Source of the DNA: Ewingella allii
GTDB taxonomy: Bacteria > Pseudomonadota > Gammaproteobacteria > Enterobacterales > Enterobacteriaceae
Assembly (NCBI RefSeq): GCF_044430645.1
Contig: NZ_JAWUDN010000001.1
Coordinates: forward strand, 682,001-746,000
Direction: 5' to 3'
Length of the DNA: 64,000 nt
Position numbers and translations under genes: made by a program. Below, one piece after another: positions 27,760 to 35,876 of the stretch (its first letter is position 1; every line of letters begins with the position of its first letter). The notes under the pieces are model-generated. The model ran no database searches and was not told the DNA's origin. It saw only the letters and a program-made list of their open reading frames with translations.

Positions 27760-28649
27760 TATTCCACTCCCGCATTAATTGCCCGACGCATACCGTCACC
27801 TAGCAGGTTTATCAGCAACACGCTGATCAAAATCGCCGCGCCGGGCAGCATCACCGACCATGGGGCGACATAGACCAACTCCAGCGAATCCCCGAGCATG
27901 GCTCCCCATTCCGGCGACGGCAGCTGTGCGCCTAAATCAAGGAAGCCCAGCGCGGCGATGTCCAGCACGGCCATCGACAGGGCGCGGGTAAACTCGGTGA
28001 CGAGCACCGCCACGATGTTCGGCAGCACCGCGTAGCGCAGGATTTGCCAGGTCGACGCGCCGTCCAGACGCACCGCGATGACATACTCTTTTTCCAACTC
28101 GTCGTGCACCGCGCTATAGATAGTCCGGGCAATGCGTGGCAACAGCGCCAGCCAAACCGCAAGCATGGCGTGTTCAAGTTTCGGGCCGATAAAGGCCACC
28201 ACGATAATCGCCAGCAGCAGCGACGGGATAGACAGCAAGGTGTCGAGAATATGGTTAAGAATTGCCGATTTCAGCCCGCGGGTGATGCCAGCCAGCACGC
28301 CGATAATGACGCCAAAGAATGCCGCCGCCAGAGTCACCAGCACCGCGCCACCAAAGGTCGGCGCTGCGCCGGTCAGAATACGGCTCAGCAAATCGCGACC
28401 CAGATCGTCAGTGCCGAGGAAGAAGGCCACATTGCCGTTTCGCGACCAGGATGGCGGCAACAGCTGTGAGCCTAAGAACTGTTGGTCCAGAGCATAAGGC
28501 GCCAGCAGGTGGCCAAAAACACATAGGAACAGCAAACCTAGCACGCCATAGAAGCCAATCATCGACAAAGTGTCGCGATAAAAGATCCCCCACATTTGGC
28601 GGAACGGGCTTGGCATCTGTTTTTCACGGTATACGTTATCGAAGGGCAT
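27759..28649 (-). CDS. sapC: SapC, ABC-transporter permease
   Basis: 296 residues. DppC/OppC-type inner-membrane permease with an N-terminal membrane segment, a periplasmic loop and five further segments; the EAA-like cytoplasmic loop is at EKEYVIAVRLDGASTWQILRYAVLPN. It overlaps sapB by 14 bases, typical of translational coupling. Confidence 0.95.
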   Translation of the reverse strand: MPFDNVYREKQMPSPFRQMWGIFYRDTLSMIGFYGVLGLLFLCVFGHLLAPYALDQQFLGSQLLPPSWSRNGNVAFFLGTDDLGRDLLSRILTGAAPTFGGAVLVTLAAAFFGVIIGVLAGITRGLKSAILNHILDTLLSIPSLLLAIIVVAFIGPKLEHAMLAVWLALLPRIARTIYSAVHDELEKEYVIAVRLDGASTWQILRYAVLPNIVAVLVTEFTRALSMAVLDIAALGFLDLGAQLPSPEWGAMLGDSLELVYVAPWSVMLPGAAILISVLLINLLGDGMRRAINAGVE

Positions 28650-29601
28650 ACCATTCCTTATGTTTCAATGGGTTGGTTAATGCGCCAAGGATGTCAGACA
28701 GGACGTTGACCACAATCACCAGGCTACCGACAATCATCACCCCGGCGGAAATGGCGGCGTAATCTTGCTGGCGGATGGCGTTAATCATCCAGCGCCCAAC
28801 CCCCGGCCAGTTAAAGACCATTTCGGTGATCATCGCCAGCGTCAGCATGCTGGAGAACTGCAAACCGAGTTTAGGGATAATCGGCGGCAGGGCGTTGTGC
28901 AGCACGTGGCGGCGAATAATGGTGAAGCGCGACAGCCCGCGAGTGGCGGCGGCTTTGACATAGTTTTGGGTCAACACGTCGTCGGTACTGATACGCATCA
29001 GGCGAATCACTTCGGTGGTCGGCGCCACCGCCAGCGCGGCGATAGGCAGGATCATATGGCGAATGGCGCTGACTATCATCTCATGGCGATAAGGCGAGTC
29101 GGAGAGCCAGGCGTCAACCAGCGTCAGGCCGGTCACCGTCTTCAATTGATAGAGCAAATCCAGCCGCCCGGATACTGGCAGCCAGCCGAGCTGGAGCGAG
29201 AAGAACAGCATCAGCAGCAGGGCTAGCCAGAACACCGGAATGGAGAAGCCGAGCAGGGCCAGCGTACTTATTGCCACGTCTGGCCATTTCCCGCGCATCA
29301 CGCCCGCCGTGATCCCCAGTGGAATGCCCACGAGTAAAGCCAGCGTGAAGGCCAGAACGCACAGCTCCATGGTCGCCGGGAATACCGCCTTGAGCTGGGT
29401 GCTGATGTTCTCACCGTTGATGCTCGACACCCCGAAGTCAAACTGGAACAGGCCAGTGAAATAGAAGTGGTAGGCATCCCATAACGATGCGCCGCGCAGC
29501 GGGGCATTCGGCGTAAAATAGCTCAGGCTAAAGGCCACCATGCTCAGCAGGAACAGGGTGATTATCAGCAGCAGTAAACGCCGTAAAATGAAGATAATCA
29601 T
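28636..29601 (-). CDS. sapB: SapB, ABC-transporter permease
   Basis: 321 residues, DppB/OppB-type permease with about six membrane segments. The EAA loop reads NYVKAAATRGLSRFTIIRRHVLHNALPP. Partner of SapC in the channel. The start overlaps the sapA stop in an ATGA. Confidence 0.95.
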   Translation of the reverse strand: MIIFILRRLLLLIITLFLLSMVAFSLSYFTPNAPLRGASLWDAYHFYFTGLFQFDFGVSSINGENISTQLKAVFPATMELCVLAFTLALLVGIPLGITAGVMRGKWPDVAISTLALLGFSIPVFWLALLLMLFFSLQLGWLPVSGRLDLLYQLKTVTGLTLVDAWLSDSPYRHEMIVSAIRHMILPIAALAVAPTTEVIRLMRISTDDVLTQNYVKAAATRGLSRFTIIRRHVLHNALPPIIPKLGLQFSSMLTLAMITEMVFNWPGVGRWMINAIRQQDYAAISAGVMIVGSLVIVVNVLSDILGALTNPLKHKEWYALR

Positions 29602-31268
29602 GGCGCTTCCTTGGTTTCGATATCGCGGAATACCCCAGCAAATGAGGAGTTACCAAAGGGACTCAGCACCAGCCCTTTTATGTCGTAGCGGTAGGCTTGA
29701 AGCCGCAGAGAAGAGGCCAGCGGCAGCACCGGCAGCTGCTCTTCAAGGATGTGCTGAGCTTGCTGATAATACTCGATGCGCTGGGAAAGCTGTTGAGACA
29801 GCAGCCCTTGGCGCAACAGCTGATCGAAGTCGGGATCACACCAATGAGCATAGTTGGTCTGCGAACGAATTGCCGCGCAGCTGAGCATAGGGCGGAAGAA
29901 GCTGTCCGGGTCATTACTGTCCGTTGCCCAGCCCGCCAGCGTCAGGTCGTGGTTCATCTCCATCAGGCGCGCTTCCTGAAAACGCCCCTCGACCGGCACG
30001 ATAATCACTTTGACCCCCACCTGCGCTAAATCCGCCTGAATCAGCTCGGCGGTTTTCAGCGGGCTAGGGTTGTAGGACTGGGAGACGGTCGGCACCCACA
30101 GGCGCAGAGTGAGTTTGTCCTGACCAAGATCTTTAAGGATTTTCCGGGCTTTGTCGGGATTGTACTCCGTCACCGTGGCATTGCTGTCATAAGCCCAAGA
30201 GGCGCGGGGCAAAATGGACGCCGCCGTCTCCGCCGTGCCGTAGTAAATCGACTGCATCAAACGCTGGTTGTTAATCGCTAGCGCGATGGCCTGACGAATG
30301 CGCGGATCGTTGAGCGGCGCTTTATTGGTATTGAAAGCCAGATAAGCCACGTTCATGCCGGGACGAAGGGTCAGCCGCAGGCGCGGGTCATCGCGCAAAA
30401 TAGAGAGCTGGCTGGCCGCCGGATAGGCCAGCACGTCGCACTCGCCGGTGAGCAATTTGGACAGGCGCCCGGTGCCGCCGACGCCCATATCAATCACCAC
30501 CTGCGCCATGCGCGGCACGCCTTTCCAGTATTGGCCATTGCGCGCCAGACGCACATATTGGCCGGTGCGGTATTCCCCTAGCTGGAAGGGACCGGTGCCG
30601 ACTGGCTGGCGGTCAATCTGCTCCTCATTGCCTTTTTTCTGCAAATCATCGGCGTATTCGGCGGACAAAATCGGCGCGTAGTGGGTGGCTAAATGCCACA
30701 GGAAAGAGGCATCCGGCTTGTTCAGGCGAAATTCAACGGTGTAATCATCCAGCTTTTTGACGCTTTTCACCGCGTGGGCGAATTGCAGACTGTCGAAGTA
30801 GGGGTAATCGTCGCCGTTCACACTGTGATAGTGATTTTGCGGGTCGATAATGCGCTGGGTGCTGAACACCACGTCATCCGCATTCATTTTACGCGTCGGG
30901 GTGAACCACGCCGTGGTCTGGAAAGGCACGTCTTTGCGCAGGTGGAAGCGATAGGTTGCGCCGTCATCCAGCACTTCCCAGCTCTGTGCCAACTCCGGAA
31001 TCAGCCGGTAGGTATAAGGGTCAACGTCTAACAGCCGGTCATACAGCTGCGCCGCAAGAGTATCAATGATCAGGCCGCTGCTGGCTTTCTGCGGGTTAAA
31101 GGTATTCACCATGCCGTTCACGCAATAGACGAAACCGCTCTGGCGGATATCGGCGTTTTGCACCACGGGGCGCGGGCTGGTGACAGGGGGCTGTTCAGGC
31201 GGTGTGGCTGAAACAGCCGCATTCGCGAAACCACCCAGTAATAGCATCCACAATGTTAGACGACGCAT
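29598..31268 (-). CDS. sapA: SapA, periplasmic peptide-binding protein
   Basis: 556 residues. The signal peptide MRRLTLWMLLLGGFANAAVSA is cleaved to give an SBP family 5 protein; it captures antimicrobial and other peptides (haem in Haemophilus) and hands them to SapBC. Family marks: FVYCVNGMVNTFNP near the start, ELAQSWEVLDDGATYRFHLRKDVPFQ, and QPVGTGPFQLGEY. The ATG at 31268 was chosen because it begins the signal peptide; the open frame extends 24 codons upstream. First gene of the operon. Confidence 0.95.
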   Translation of the reverse strand: MRRLTLWMLLLGGFANAAVSATPPEQPPVTSPRPVVQNADIRQSGFVYCVNGMVNTFNPQKASSGLIIDTLAAQLYDRLLDVDPYTYRLIPELAQSWEVLDDGATYRFHLRKDVPFQTTAWFTPTRKMNADDVVFSTQRIIDPQNHYHSVNGDDYPYFDSLQFAHAVKSVKKLDDYTVEFRLNKPDASFLWHLATHYAPILSAEYADDLQKKGNEEQIDRQPVGTGPFQLGEYRTGQYVRLARNGQYWKGVPRMAQVVIDMGVGGTGRLSKLLTGECDVLAYPAASQLSILRDDPRLRLTLRPGMNVAYLAFNTNKAPLNDPRIRQAIALAINNQRLMQSIYYGTAETAASILPRASWAYDSNATVTEYNPDKARKILKDLGQDKLTLRLWVPTVSQSYNPSPLKTAELIQADLAQVGVKVIIVPVEGRFQEARLMEMNHDLTLAGWATDSNDPDSFFRPMLSCAAIRSQTNYAHWCDPDFDQLLRQGLLSQQLSQRIEYYQQAQHILEEQLPVLPLASSLRLQAYRYDIKGLVLSPFGNSSFAGVFRDIETKEAP

Positions 31269-31419
31269 AAGGGCTTCAATGTTAAGTAGCAATGCCTTAA
31301 GTGTACCGTACTCTGCCAGCCTCCCCAATCCATTGCGCAAAACTCCGGTTGATCTGTCGAGACTTCACGCAATTTGATGCAACGGCGTGAAATAAAGACC
31401 TTGAAATTATGCGTCAATT

Positions 31420-31442
31420 GTAATGTTATAATATAACAATTC
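31420..31442. promoter_or_regulatory. Zur box in front of the zinc GTPase gene
   Basis: The core TGTTATA-A-TATAACA (31424-31438) is a perfect 7-1-7 palindrome, and 21 of 23 bases match the gamma-proteobacterial Zur consensus GAAATGTTATA-N-TATAACATTTC. It contains a TATAAT (31427-31432) that may be the -10, so zinc-bound Zur would block the promoter. Confidence 0.85.
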
Positions 31443-31495
31443 ATCGTGAGGTAGGCTGAGTCGTTTCGGCCTGCTTCATTTCTACTGAGGTCTTT

Positions 31496-32683
31496 ATGGC
31501 GTTATTACCCGTTACCGTGCTGTCAGGTTTTCTTGGCGCAGGTAAAACCACCGTGCTTAACCATATTCTGAATAATCGTCAGGGGCTGCGCGTGGCGGTT
31601 ATCGTGAATGATATGAGTGAAGTCAACATTGATGCCGCGCTGGTCTCCAATGAAATCACCCTCGACCGCCAGCAGGAGAAGCTGGTGGAGATGAGCAATG
31701 GTTGCATCTGCTGCACGCTGCGCGAAGATTTGCTGATTTCCGTGCGCGAAATGGCGCAAACCGGGCGCTTTGATTATCTGTTGATTGAGTCGAGCGGCAT
31801 TTCTGAGCCATTGCCGGTAGCTGAAACCTTCACCTTTGAAGACGAAGAGGGCAACAGCCTGTCGAAATTTGCCCGTCTCGACACGCTGGTGACGGTGGTC
31901 GATGGCCTCAACTTTATGCAGCAGTATCAAGAGGCGCGTAGCGTGCAGGAGGCCGGGGAGAGTCTCGGCGAAGATGATGAGCGCAGCGTGACCGACCTGC
32001 TTATCGATCAAATCGAATTCTGCGACGTGCTGCTGGTGAGCAAAACCGACCTGCTCGACAGCTTCCAGCAGCGCGAAGTGATTGCGCTGCTGCAAAGTCT
32101 CAATCCACAAGCTGACATTATTCCGATTGCGCCGGGCACCTTGCCGCTGGATCGCGTGCTCAACACCCATCGTTTTGATTTTACCAAGGCGCAACAAGCG
32201 CCGGGCTGGCTAAAAGAGCTGCGCGGCGAGCACCAGCCGGAAACCGAAGAGTACGGCATCAGCAGCTTTGTCTACACCGCACGCAGGCCTTTTGATCCCG
32301 ATAAGTTCTATCGCGTGGTGCACGGCGACTGGGGCGGCGGCACCTTATTGCGCTCCAAAGGCTTCTTCTGGCTTGCCACTCGTCCGCGACACGCGGGGAA
32401 CTGGAGTCAGGCTGGGGGCATCGCGCGCTATGGTCTGGCCGGGATCTTCTGGAAAGCTTTGCCGGAGCGCGACTGGCCGCAAGATGAAGAAACCCGAGCC
32501 CATATTATGGAAAAGTGGCAGGAGCCGTTTGGCGATATGCGCCAAGAGATCGTGTTTATCGGGCAGAACTTAAATAAGGAAGAGATCGTGCGCAGGCTCG
32601 ACGACTGCCTGTTAAGCGTCGAGCAAATGGCGGAAGGTATTGATAGATGGCTAGAAATGGCCGATCCCTTTCCAGAATGGTGA
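31496..32683 (+). CDS. zigA: Zinc-responsive COG0523 GTPase (ZigA-type metallochaperone)
   Basis: 395 residues. P-loop GFLGAGKTT (11-19), metal motif CICC (70-73, in SNGCICCTLRE), Walker B-like ESSGISEPLPVAE, G4 motif SKTD and a C-terminal CobW_C domain with GFFWLATR...SQAGG. COG0523 proteins use GTP hydrolysis to deliver zinc (or other metals) to client enzymes; the ZigA branch is induced in zinc starvation. The Zur box directly upstream supports zinc. It lies between sapA and ryhB, a position with no counterpart in E. coli. Confidence 0.88.
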   Translation: MALLPVTVLSGFLGAGKTTVLNHILNNRQGLRVAVIVNDMSEVNIDAALVSNEITLDRQQEKLVEMSNGCICCTLREDLLISVREMAQTGRFDYLLIESSGISEPLPVAETFTFEDEEGNSLSKFARLDTLVTVVDGLNFMQQYQEARSVQEAGESLGEDDERSVTDLLIDQIEFCDVLLVSKTDLLDSFQQREVIALLQSLNPQADIIPIAPGTLPLDRVLNTHRFDFTKAQQAPGWLKELRGEHQPETEEYGISSFVYTARRPFDPDKFYRVVHGDWGGGTLLRSKGFFWLATRPRHAGNWSQAGGIARYGLAGIFWKALPERDWPQDEETRAHIMEKWQEPFGDMRQEIVFIGQNLNKEEIVRRLDDCLLSVEQMAEGIDRWLEMADPFPEW

Positions 32684-32770
32684 TCCATAGGGAAATTAGG
32701 GCTATTAGTTCAGAAGAAACAAGTAGTTGCATGGTTAGTGTGGTAATGAGAAAAATTCTCAACAAACCAC

Positions 32771-32800
32771 TTTACAGACGATACTGATAACCATTATCAT
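32771..32800 (+). promoter_or_regulatory. ryhB promoter with Fur box
   Basis: The Fur box GATACTGATAACCATTATC (32780-32798) matches 17 of 19 consensus bases and spans the region between TTTACA (32771-32776) and TATCAT (32795-32800), covering most of the -10. Confidence 0.85.
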
Positions 32801-32806
32801 CCTTTC

Positions 32807-32907
32807 ATCGCTTGAGGGGGACCCGCTTGGGACTCACTTAATCGGTACGACATTGCTCACATTGCTTCCAGTATTACTTAGCCAGCTCGGGTGCTGGCTT
32901 TTTTTTT
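32807..32907 (+). ncRNA. ryhB: Iron-regulated small RNA RyhB
   Basis: Hfq-dependent small RNA of about 100 nucleotides that represses iron-using proteins when iron is scarce. The conserved core CGACATTGCTCACATTGCTT (32848-32867) followed by CCAGTATTACTTAGCCAGC is the same as E. coli RyhB, including the seed that pairs with sodB and other targets. It ends in a Rho-independent terminator (AGCCAGC / GCTGGCT, then nine T; 32880-32907). The 5' part is longer and different from E. coli. The 5' end is inferred from the promoter. It lies between zigA and pspF; in E. coli it is elsewhere (yhhX-yhhY), and some Yersinia have two copies. Confidence 0.93.
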
Positions 32908-32915
32908 GCCCTTTT

Positions 32916-33926
32916 TTAGCCGTTCTCATCGCCCTTCACCTGAATATCATGCTTCTTCAACATTCCCCGCAGCTGGTGATAAGTCACATCCAGTAAATCG
33001 GCAGCTTTACGCTGATTAAAACGCGCCTGCTGCAACGCCTGCTCTATTAACTGCTTCTCCTGCGTGTTGACCCACTGCTTCAAATTCACCGGCAGGGTAG
33101 GTAAAGCGCTGGCGGGGGGAGTCTCAGGTGCAGGCTCCTCTGAGGCCGCGTTATGGCGAGCAAAGGGATTAAGAATAATGTTGTCGAGGGGGACGTCGCT
33201 GCTGCCGTGACGATACATGGAACGTTCCACCACGTTTTTCAGCTCACGCACGTTGCCCGGCCAGCGATAGGTTAGCAGGGTGTGTTGCGCGTGAGGGGTG
33301 AAGCCGGGGAACAGCGGCAGTGACAGCTCGCCGCACATCTGGATGGCGAAGTGTTCGGCCAATAGCATGATGTCCTGCTGGCGCTCGCGCAGCGGCGGCA
33401 GCTGAACCACGTCGAAAGCCAGCCTGTCGAGCAGGTCGGCGCGGAATTTACCTTCGGCGGCTAAGGCGGGCAGATCGTCATTGGTGGCGCAGACCAGGCG
33501 CACATCCACCTGTAGCGGCTGGCTGCCGCCGACGCGTTCCAAGTGCCCATACTCAATCACTCGCAACAGCTTTTCCTGCACCAGCATCGGGGCGGTGGCT
33601 AACTCATCAAGAAACAGGGTGCCGCCGTCGGCGCGCTCGAATCGCCCAAGATGGCGTTTTTGCGCGCCGGTAAAGGCCCCCGCCTCGTGACCAAACAGCT
33701 CGGAGTCGAGCAGGTTTTCATTCAGCGCGGCGCAGTTCAAAGAGATAAAAGGTCCCTGCCAGCGCGGGGAAAGATAGTGCAGACGGTGGGCGATCAGCTC
33801 CTTGCCGCTGCCGCGCTCGCCGGTGACCAGCACCGGTTTATTTAACTTCGCCAATTGAGAAACTTGCTCCAATACTTCGATAAACGCATTGGCTTCGCCC
33901 AATAGGTTGTCGGTGGTCTCGGTCAT
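32916..33926 (-). CDS. pspF: Psp operon activator PspF (sigma-54 enhancer-binding protein)
   Basis: 336 residues. AAA+ domain with Walker A GERGSGKE, the sigma-54 contact loop GAFTGA, Walker B GGTLFLDEL and arginine finger region, then a Fis-type helix-turn-helix at the C-terminus (NQRKAADLLDVTYHQLRGMLKK). It has no N-terminal receiver domain, as is normal for PspF, which is inhibited by PspA. Divergent from pspA. Walker A has Arg where E. coli has Ser (GES to GER). Confidence 0.95.
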   Translation of the reverse strand: MTETTDNLLGEANAFIEVLEQVSQLAKLNKPVLVTGERGSGKELIAHRLHYLSPRWQGPFISLNCAALNENLLDSELFGHEAGAFTGAQKRHLGRFERADGGTLFLDELATAPMLVQEKLLRVIEYGHLERVGGSQPLQVDVRLVCATNDDLPALAAEGKFRADLLDRLAFDVVQLPPLRERQQDIMLLAEHFAIQMCGELSLPLFPGFTPHAQHTLLTYRWPGNVRELKNVVERSMYRHGSSDVPLDNIILNPFARHNAASEEPAPETPPASALPTLPVNLKQWVNTQEKQLIEQALQQARFNQRKAADLLDVTYHQLRGMLKKHDIQVKGDENG

Positions 33927-34071
33927 TATTTCTCCATGTACGGTGATTTAGTGGCTAAAATGGGTGGTGAAAAAAACTAATTTTTAGTTAATTTAATCAT
34001 ACGTCAAATAACCACAAATCGACCTAAAAATAAAAATAGATATAAATCATATGGATAGTGAAATAAAAAAG

Positions 34072-34088
34072 TTGGCACGGGATTTGAT
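34072..34088 (+). promoter_or_regulatory. Sigma-54 promoter of pspABCD
   Basis: TTGGCACG-N4-TTGAT, against the consensus TGGCACG-N4-TTGC. E. coli pspA also lacks the usual GC at -12. The AT-rich stretch upstream (33960-34070) is where PspF and IHF would bind. Confidence 0.8.
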
Positions 34089-34212
34089 ATAGGTATTACA
34101 CGCAGTCGTTTTGAATGGCTGGCAGTATTCACCGGTAACATGTAGCCGGACGTTTTAAGACTTGTTGCCCGGAGTTGCCGGAGGCCAACAGAATCAAAGA
34201 GGAATTTTGACT

Positions 34213-34884
34213 ATGGGTATTTTTTCTCGTTTCGCTGACATCGTAAATGCCAACATCAATAACCTGTTGGACAAAGCTGAAGATCCACAGAAGCTGGTGC
34301 GCCTGATGATTCAGGAAATGGAAGATACGCTGGTGGAAGTGCGTTCTACCTCGGCTCGCGCCTTAGCGGAAAAGAAACAGCTCAACCGCCGTATCGAGCA
34401 AGGCGAAGCCCAACAGGCCGAATGGCAGGACAAAGCCGAGCTGGCTCTGCGTAAAGATAAAGACGATTTGGCTCGCGCCGCGCTGATTGAGAAGCAAAAG
34501 CTGGCTGATCTGGTCGCCACGCTGAAAAATGAAGTGACGGTGGTTGAAGAAACGCTGGATCGCATGAAGTCGGAAATTGGTGAGTTGGAAAATAAACTGA
34601 CCGAAACCCGCGCTCGCCAGCAGGCGCTGACCTTGCGCCATCAGGCGGCGTCTTCTTCACGCGACGTTCGCCGCCAGCTAGACAGTGGTAAAATTGACGA
34701 AGCCATGGCGCGTTTCGAGCAGTTCGAACGCCGTATCGACCACATGGAAGCTGAAGCTGAAAGCGTTAGCATCGGCAAAAAGAAGTCACTGGACCAGCAG
34801 TTTGCTGAGTTGAAAGCTGACGATGAAATCAGTGCGCAAATCGCGGCATTGAAAGCTAAGATGCAAGGCAATCAGGACGCGTAA
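34213..34884 (+). CDS. pspA: Phage shock protein A
   Basis: 223 residues. ESCRT-III-like coiled-coil protein that binds the inner membrane, preserves proton-motive force and holds PspF inactive. N-terminal amphipathic helix MGIFSRFADIVNANINNLLD, then long heptad-rich helices with almost no hydrophobic segment. The ATG at 34213 follows GAGGA; the frame upstream is not family sequence. Confidence 0.97.
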   Translation: MGIFSRFADIVNANINNLLDKAEDPQKLVRLMIQEMEDTLVEVRSTSARALAEKKQLNRRIEQGEAQQAEWQDKAELALRKDKDDLARAALIEKQKLADLVATLKNEVTVVEETLDRMKSEIGELENKLTETRARQQALTLRHQAASSSRDVRRQLDSGKIDEAMARFEQFERRIDHMEAEAESVSIGKKKSLDQQFAELKADDEISAQIAALKAKMQGNQDA

Positions 34885-34897
34885 TTCGCTTGAGAAA

Positions 34898-34917
34898 CCT
34901 GCCTGTTCGCAGGCAGG
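34898..34917 (+). terminator. Intercistronic UUCG hairpin between pspA and pspB
   Basis: CCTGCCTG-TTCG-CAGGCAGG, eight perfect pairs capped by a UUCG tetraloop, followed by TTGTTG only. Likely a stabilising or partly terminating element that keeps pspA more abundant than pspBCD. Confidence 0.6.
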
Positions 34918-34971
34918 TTGTTGCAGGATAAATGTCGTTCCCGGCAGTAATAAGACTCATAAGGAGATGCA

Positions 34972-35199
34972 ATGAGCTTCCTGTTTTTAGCCATTCCACT
35001 GACCATCTTTGTGCTGTTTGTCGCACCTATCTGGTTGTGGCTGCACTACAGCAACCGATCGCAAAGTGGCAATCAGTTAACCCAGCATGAGAAGCAAAAC
35101 CTCGCTCAGTTAACACAAGACGCGCGCCGCATGCGCGAACGTATTCAGGCGCTAGAAGAGATTCTGGATGCCGAGCACCCAAGCTGGAGGCAGTCATAA
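34972..35199 (+). CDS. pspB: Phage shock protein B
   Basis: 75 residues. One N-terminal transmembrane helix (FLFLAIPLTIFVLFVAPIWLWL) and a charged cytoplasmic helix (QDARRMRERIQALEEILDAEHPSWR). With PspC it senses secretin mislocalisation and other membrane stress and relieves PspA inhibition of PspF. Starts after AAGGAG; overlaps pspC by one base. Confidence 0.95.
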   Translation: MSFLFLAIPLTIFVLFVAPIWLWLHYSNRSQSGNQLTQHEKQNLAQLTQDARRMRERIQALEEILDAEHPSWRQS

Positions 35200-35558
35200 T
35201 GGCGAAGAGTCTTTCAGAACGAAAGTTGTACCGCGTGCCGGAAGAGGGCGTGTTTAAAGGCGTGCTGGCCGGGCTAGCCCACTATCTTGGCGTGCCGGTG
35301 ATGTTACTGCGCGTGATGGCCGTGCTGTCTATTTTCTTCGGCCTGTTTATGTTTACCGTCGTGGCATACATCGTGCTGTGCTTTGTGCTTGAACCGGCTC
35401 CGGCCCATGAGTTTGATGATGAAAATCAGCCGTCACCGAGAAATTTGCTGGATGAAGCAGACCGCGAATTGAAAGCCAGCGAGCAGCGTTTGCGTCAGGT
35501 TGAGCGTTACGTGACCTCGGAAACTTTTGGCGTTCGCAGCCGTTTCCGCCAGTTATAA
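35199..35558 (+). CDS. pspC: Phage shock protein C
   Basis: 119 residues. Amphipathic PspC-domain segment (LYRVPEEGVFKGVLAGLAHYLG), a transmembrane helix (about 45-70) and a C-terminal coiled coil (EADRELKASEQRLRQVERYV). Membrane partner of PspB in stress sensing. Confidence 0.95.
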   Translation: MAKSLSERKLYRVPEEGVFKGVLAGLAHYLGVPVMLLRVMAVLSIFFGLFMFTVVAYIVLCFVLEPAPAHEFDDENQPSPRNLLDEADRELKASEQRLRQVERYVTSETFGVRSRFRQL

Positions 35559-35627
35559 CACCCCTATTTGCCGAAGCGGCTTTGTGCGGCTTCGGACCTT
35601 TTCCTCCACCCGCTAAGGAGTTTATTT

Positions 35628-35876
35628 ATGCGTACTCTGACTTCCTCGCTGCCGGGTAATCGCAGCCTGCTGAAGAAAGTGTTCAGATTCGCCGTTATGG
35701 TTGCACTGACTTTTGTGCCTGCTGGTATGGCCGCTCGCGTCCTGGGCGTGGTAGGAAAAGGTCCACTGCGTTATGTTTTAGCACTATTATTAGAGCCCCT
35801 GTTCAAAAGAATATTGACCGCGTTATTTGGGCGCTACGCCACGGAGAGCAATGAAAAGACTACAAAACGAGTTTAA
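35628..35876 (+). CDS. pspD: Phage shock protein D
   Basis: 82 residues from the ATG after TAAGGAG. Small basic protein with a hydrophobic centre (FAVMVALTFVPAGMAARVLGVV and YVLALLLEPLF). It is the least conserved Psp protein and is assigned mainly by position and by the LTFVPAGMA and LEPL segments. It overlaps ycjX by 26 bases. No pspE (rhodanese) follows, unlike E. coli. Confidence 0.85.
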   Translation: MRTLTSSLPGNRSLLKKVFRFAVMVALTFVPAGMAARVLGVVGKGPLRYVLALLLEPLFKRILTALFGRYATESNEKTTKRV

